A model generated the notes under the pieces. The model was not told the DNA's origin. It saw only the letters and a program-made list of their open reading frames with translations, and searched no databases. From Bradysia coprophila (lineage: Eukaryota; Arthropoda; Insecta; Diptera; Sciaridae), in assembly GCF_014529535.1 (NCBI RefSeq), contig NW_023503493.1:16710001-16774000 (forward strand): a stretch of DNA of 64,000 nucleotides, in the 5' to 3' direction. Below, piece by piece: positions 61,865-64,000 of the stretch (its first letter is position 1; each line of letters starts with the position of its first letter). The translations under genes and the position numbers were made by a program.

Positions 61865-63120
61865 TTTTACTTGTTGCTTATCTCAAAGCAATAAACTAAC
61901 TAAATTTACATGTTGGAAGTGTGCAATTAAATTGTAAAGAAAATCGTCCTTTGATGAATAAAATATCAGTTGAAAAACCCTTACAATAGTGACGCAAGTC
62001 ATTGTGTCTTTTCCTACAAATTGTCTGATGGCATATTCTGCAAAAAAGAAAGAAAATTTAACCACAAAAAAAATGGCAAATGATTCGGAGGTTTTCTTCA
62101 AAGTCTATCTGTTTGTACTCAAGGACCCGCATCACCTTTACCCCTTAAGGTTATTTTTACCGATATCAGTTGGGAGCATTGTTCGATTCCCTATATTGAA
62201 TGTTTGATAAATAAATTATTTCGTTATTTATTTGTTAACGTATAATAAAAAAAGTTAAACTGCTCCATCCTGCGATCGAATCCGCATCTGTTCTAACCAA
62301 TAGTCCAACGAAGAACTCATTTGAAGTCTAATTTTGAATCGTTCCACACAACGTTCATGTTCATTGACATTCTAATCACCTGTTGACTCATGTATCCTCA
62401 ATTGCACATTGAACTACACTGATTAGGTTAACTTTTTGTCGAAATAATTTCCTTCACAAACAAATTAGTCTGGATGCGTTTTGTTTCAGTTATTTTCCTA
62501 ACGCATGCTAAAAGGCTACTTTAGCGAATGAGAGGTTCGCTGGAAGCGAGTTCTGGAATCGAATTCGCTAAACAAAATCCTTTTAGGAACAACGCTTTTC
62601 CTAAACGATGATGGAAGTACGCAATACACGAAGTCTTGATATTTCAACAATAGTTGGGGAAAAGTACATTAAATCGCTGGCTCTCACTTTCACATAGGAA
62701 CTAACTAACTAATGAATTTTTCGTAGAATGATCGTTGAATAGAGTTATTAAAAATATGAAATTTTGCATTTTTCCTTAAAAATTTTGAGTCTTTTCAACT
62801 AAATCTTAGTCTGTTGTAACGTGAGATAGATAGTTGAATTTGTACGAATGCCTAAATTATGAAGAACGCAGTGGATCATTAGGTTATGTACTGTAACTGT
62901 AAATGTATTCTTAACTCTCAAAAATCTTGTTGCTTTGTTTGTGGTATAGAACTTGCGTCACGCCCGCTTACTAAAGTGCGGTAATGATTCTAAATTATAA
63001 GAAACGCATGCAGCTGTTTTCCAGTAAATAAATTGTAAAATCAATAGTTTGTGTGGCGGAGACACTTCTAAAACGACGTAGTACACTATGTACACTACTA
63101 TGGAAATCTAGGGGGAAACT
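61865..63120. other. flank of the odorant receptor, no convincing gene
   Basis: A minus-strand ORF at 62101-61883 (72 aa, aromatic-rich) lies just upstream of the receptor. It lacks family motifs and a join to the receptor. The remainder is AT-rich without coding signal. Confidence 0.35.
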
Positions 63121-63294
63121 ATGCGAGCAAATACTTTAATAGGCTCGTTAATAGGTGCTATTTGCTATTGGTTACCAATAGCAGAAAATGGTACGTCAAT
63201 AGAAGGAAATATTGCGCTAAAAGATGGAAATAGTATTCCAATGAAAGTAGGTGGGACAGAGTGTAACAAGGAAGTTTTCGTTCAATTTTCATAA
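63121..63294 (+). CDS. possible small secreted or membrane protein, 57 aa, unrecognised
   Basis: The ORF reads MRANTLIGSLIGAICYWLP followed by a polar part (ENGTSIEGNIALKDGNSIP, ending ECNKEVFVQFS). The hydrophobic start could be a signal peptide or anchor. Codon use is more balanced than in the surrounding poly-A/T ORFs. No family recognised; chance is possible. Confidence 0.25.
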   Translation: MRANTLIGSLIGAICYWLPIAENGTSIEGNIALKDGNSIPMKVGGTECNKEVFVQFS

Positions 63295-63623
63295 TAGCCA
63301 TAATAGCCAAGACACCTAGAAATTTTAGTGTAAGTTTATTATTTTTGTCGATGGTTTGTAGCGGTACTGAACCCTTTGTTTACAATACAATGTCATTTTT
63401 ATTTAATTTCTGTATTGACACCTTAAGGCCAGGTTATGGTCGAATATATCGCACAGATGTAAGCGGGCATAGCCTGGTCCTAAGGTCACAACTGTCAAGT
63501 TACGAATTCTTTAATACACAAGAATCGACGCCTTGAGCATAATCGTCCCTATGTAAACTCCAGCCATTTGAGAAAAAAAAAACATGCAGAACCATCATTT
63601 GGTGCCAAAATATGCACATTACC

Positions 63624-63675
63624 AACGCACTTCAAGCATAAGTGGATACTCTAAAAAGAGTACACTGAAAGTGAA
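63624..63675 (+). mobile_element. partial copy of the CAACGCACTTCAAGCA MITE family
   Basis: CAACGCACTTCAAGCATAAG is followed by a TACTCTAAAAAGAGTAC variant of the family's subterminal AGTACTCTAAATAG. The opposite end is not visible in the remaining sequence, so it is truncated or decayed. Confidence 0.5.
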
Positions 63676-64000
63676 CTTTATAAAAATACAGATTTGTGTT
63701 GCAATTGCGAAGTAGTCTCCGAAGAAACTCAAACAGCGAACTGAGAAAGTTTTCGTGAACAATTGAGCTTTCTCGGATTATGCTACTTTACCACACAAAC
63801 CCACATTTTCAGTAAAAAACATCGCATTTCGGCATCAAAGGATGGTTTCCCCTTTAAGTTATCCTGGAATGTATATTTATCCTATAGCCTCCACACAGTC
63901 AAGAAACACCATGATCTGATGACAGACGTTTTTGACGCTACATACTCCCGATAAATGCTCCCATATTAGGCTACCATTAATTTATCAATTAATGTGGATC

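Noticed and set aside
61883..62101. An N-terminal exon of the odorant receptor
   Set aside because: The receptor already has a suitable start at 61864 and a normal length, and the ORF ends in a stop before any in-phase junction.

Overview
The window is nuclear DNA of an insect, most likely a fly (Diptera). It is AT-rich, its genes are split by short introns (mostly 55-75 nt, GT..AG), it encodes an insect-type seven-transmembrane odorant receptor, and its NDUFA13 reads like the fly version. Between the genes it is crowded with small non-autonomous transposons, palindromic elements and tandem arrays. No prokaryotic features are present. Exon boundaries below were derived by hand from splice signals and codon phase; every CDS given with exons stays in frame from its start to its stop.

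Layout. 0.6-9.1 kb (minus): a 21-exon gene for a coiled-coil protein of about 1856 aa with an N-terminal cysteine motif and a basic, Ser/Pro-rich tail; I cannot name it. 9.1-15.5 kb: no gene, but an hAT-like element nested inside another element, a 142-bp hAT MITE, and a Copia-like mini-retrotransposon. 15.5-17.6 kb: HMG-CoA lyase (plus) and the complex I subunit NDUFA13/GRIM-19 (minus), tail to tail. 17.6-21.6 kb: palindromes, a fold-back element with a minisatellite, and a dispersed repeat. 21.8-22.3 kb (plus): two small single-pass membrane microproteins, the first PIGBOS1-like, separated by 42 nt that look like a tiny intron. 22.4-26.7 kb (minus): complete RAD50 with Walker A, zinc hook, signature and Walker B. 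27.76-30.70 kb: a roughly 2.9-kb element bounded by inverted CCCGGGTGAAAA and filled with at least four different tandem arrays that all reuse the word GAGAC/GTCTC, with a 5S-rRNA-derived piece inside. This is the most unusual object in the window. 30.8-36.4 kb: further MITEs and a second copy of the dispersed repeat. 36.4-42.8 kb (minus): a leucine-rich-repeat single-pass membrane protein of 569 aa with a 4.6-kb repeat-filled intron. 43.9-46.2 kb: an element with 15-bp inverted ends. 46.2-60.5 kb: AT-rich DNA in which I see no convincing gene. 60.5-61.9 kb (minus): a four-exon odorant receptor of 387 aa. The end holds only small doubtful ORFs and a fragment of a MITE family also seen near 10 and 14 kb.

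The genes do not form one pathway. HMG-CoA lyase, NDUFA13 and the PIGBOS1-like microprotein are all expected at mitochondria, but their proximity may be chance.
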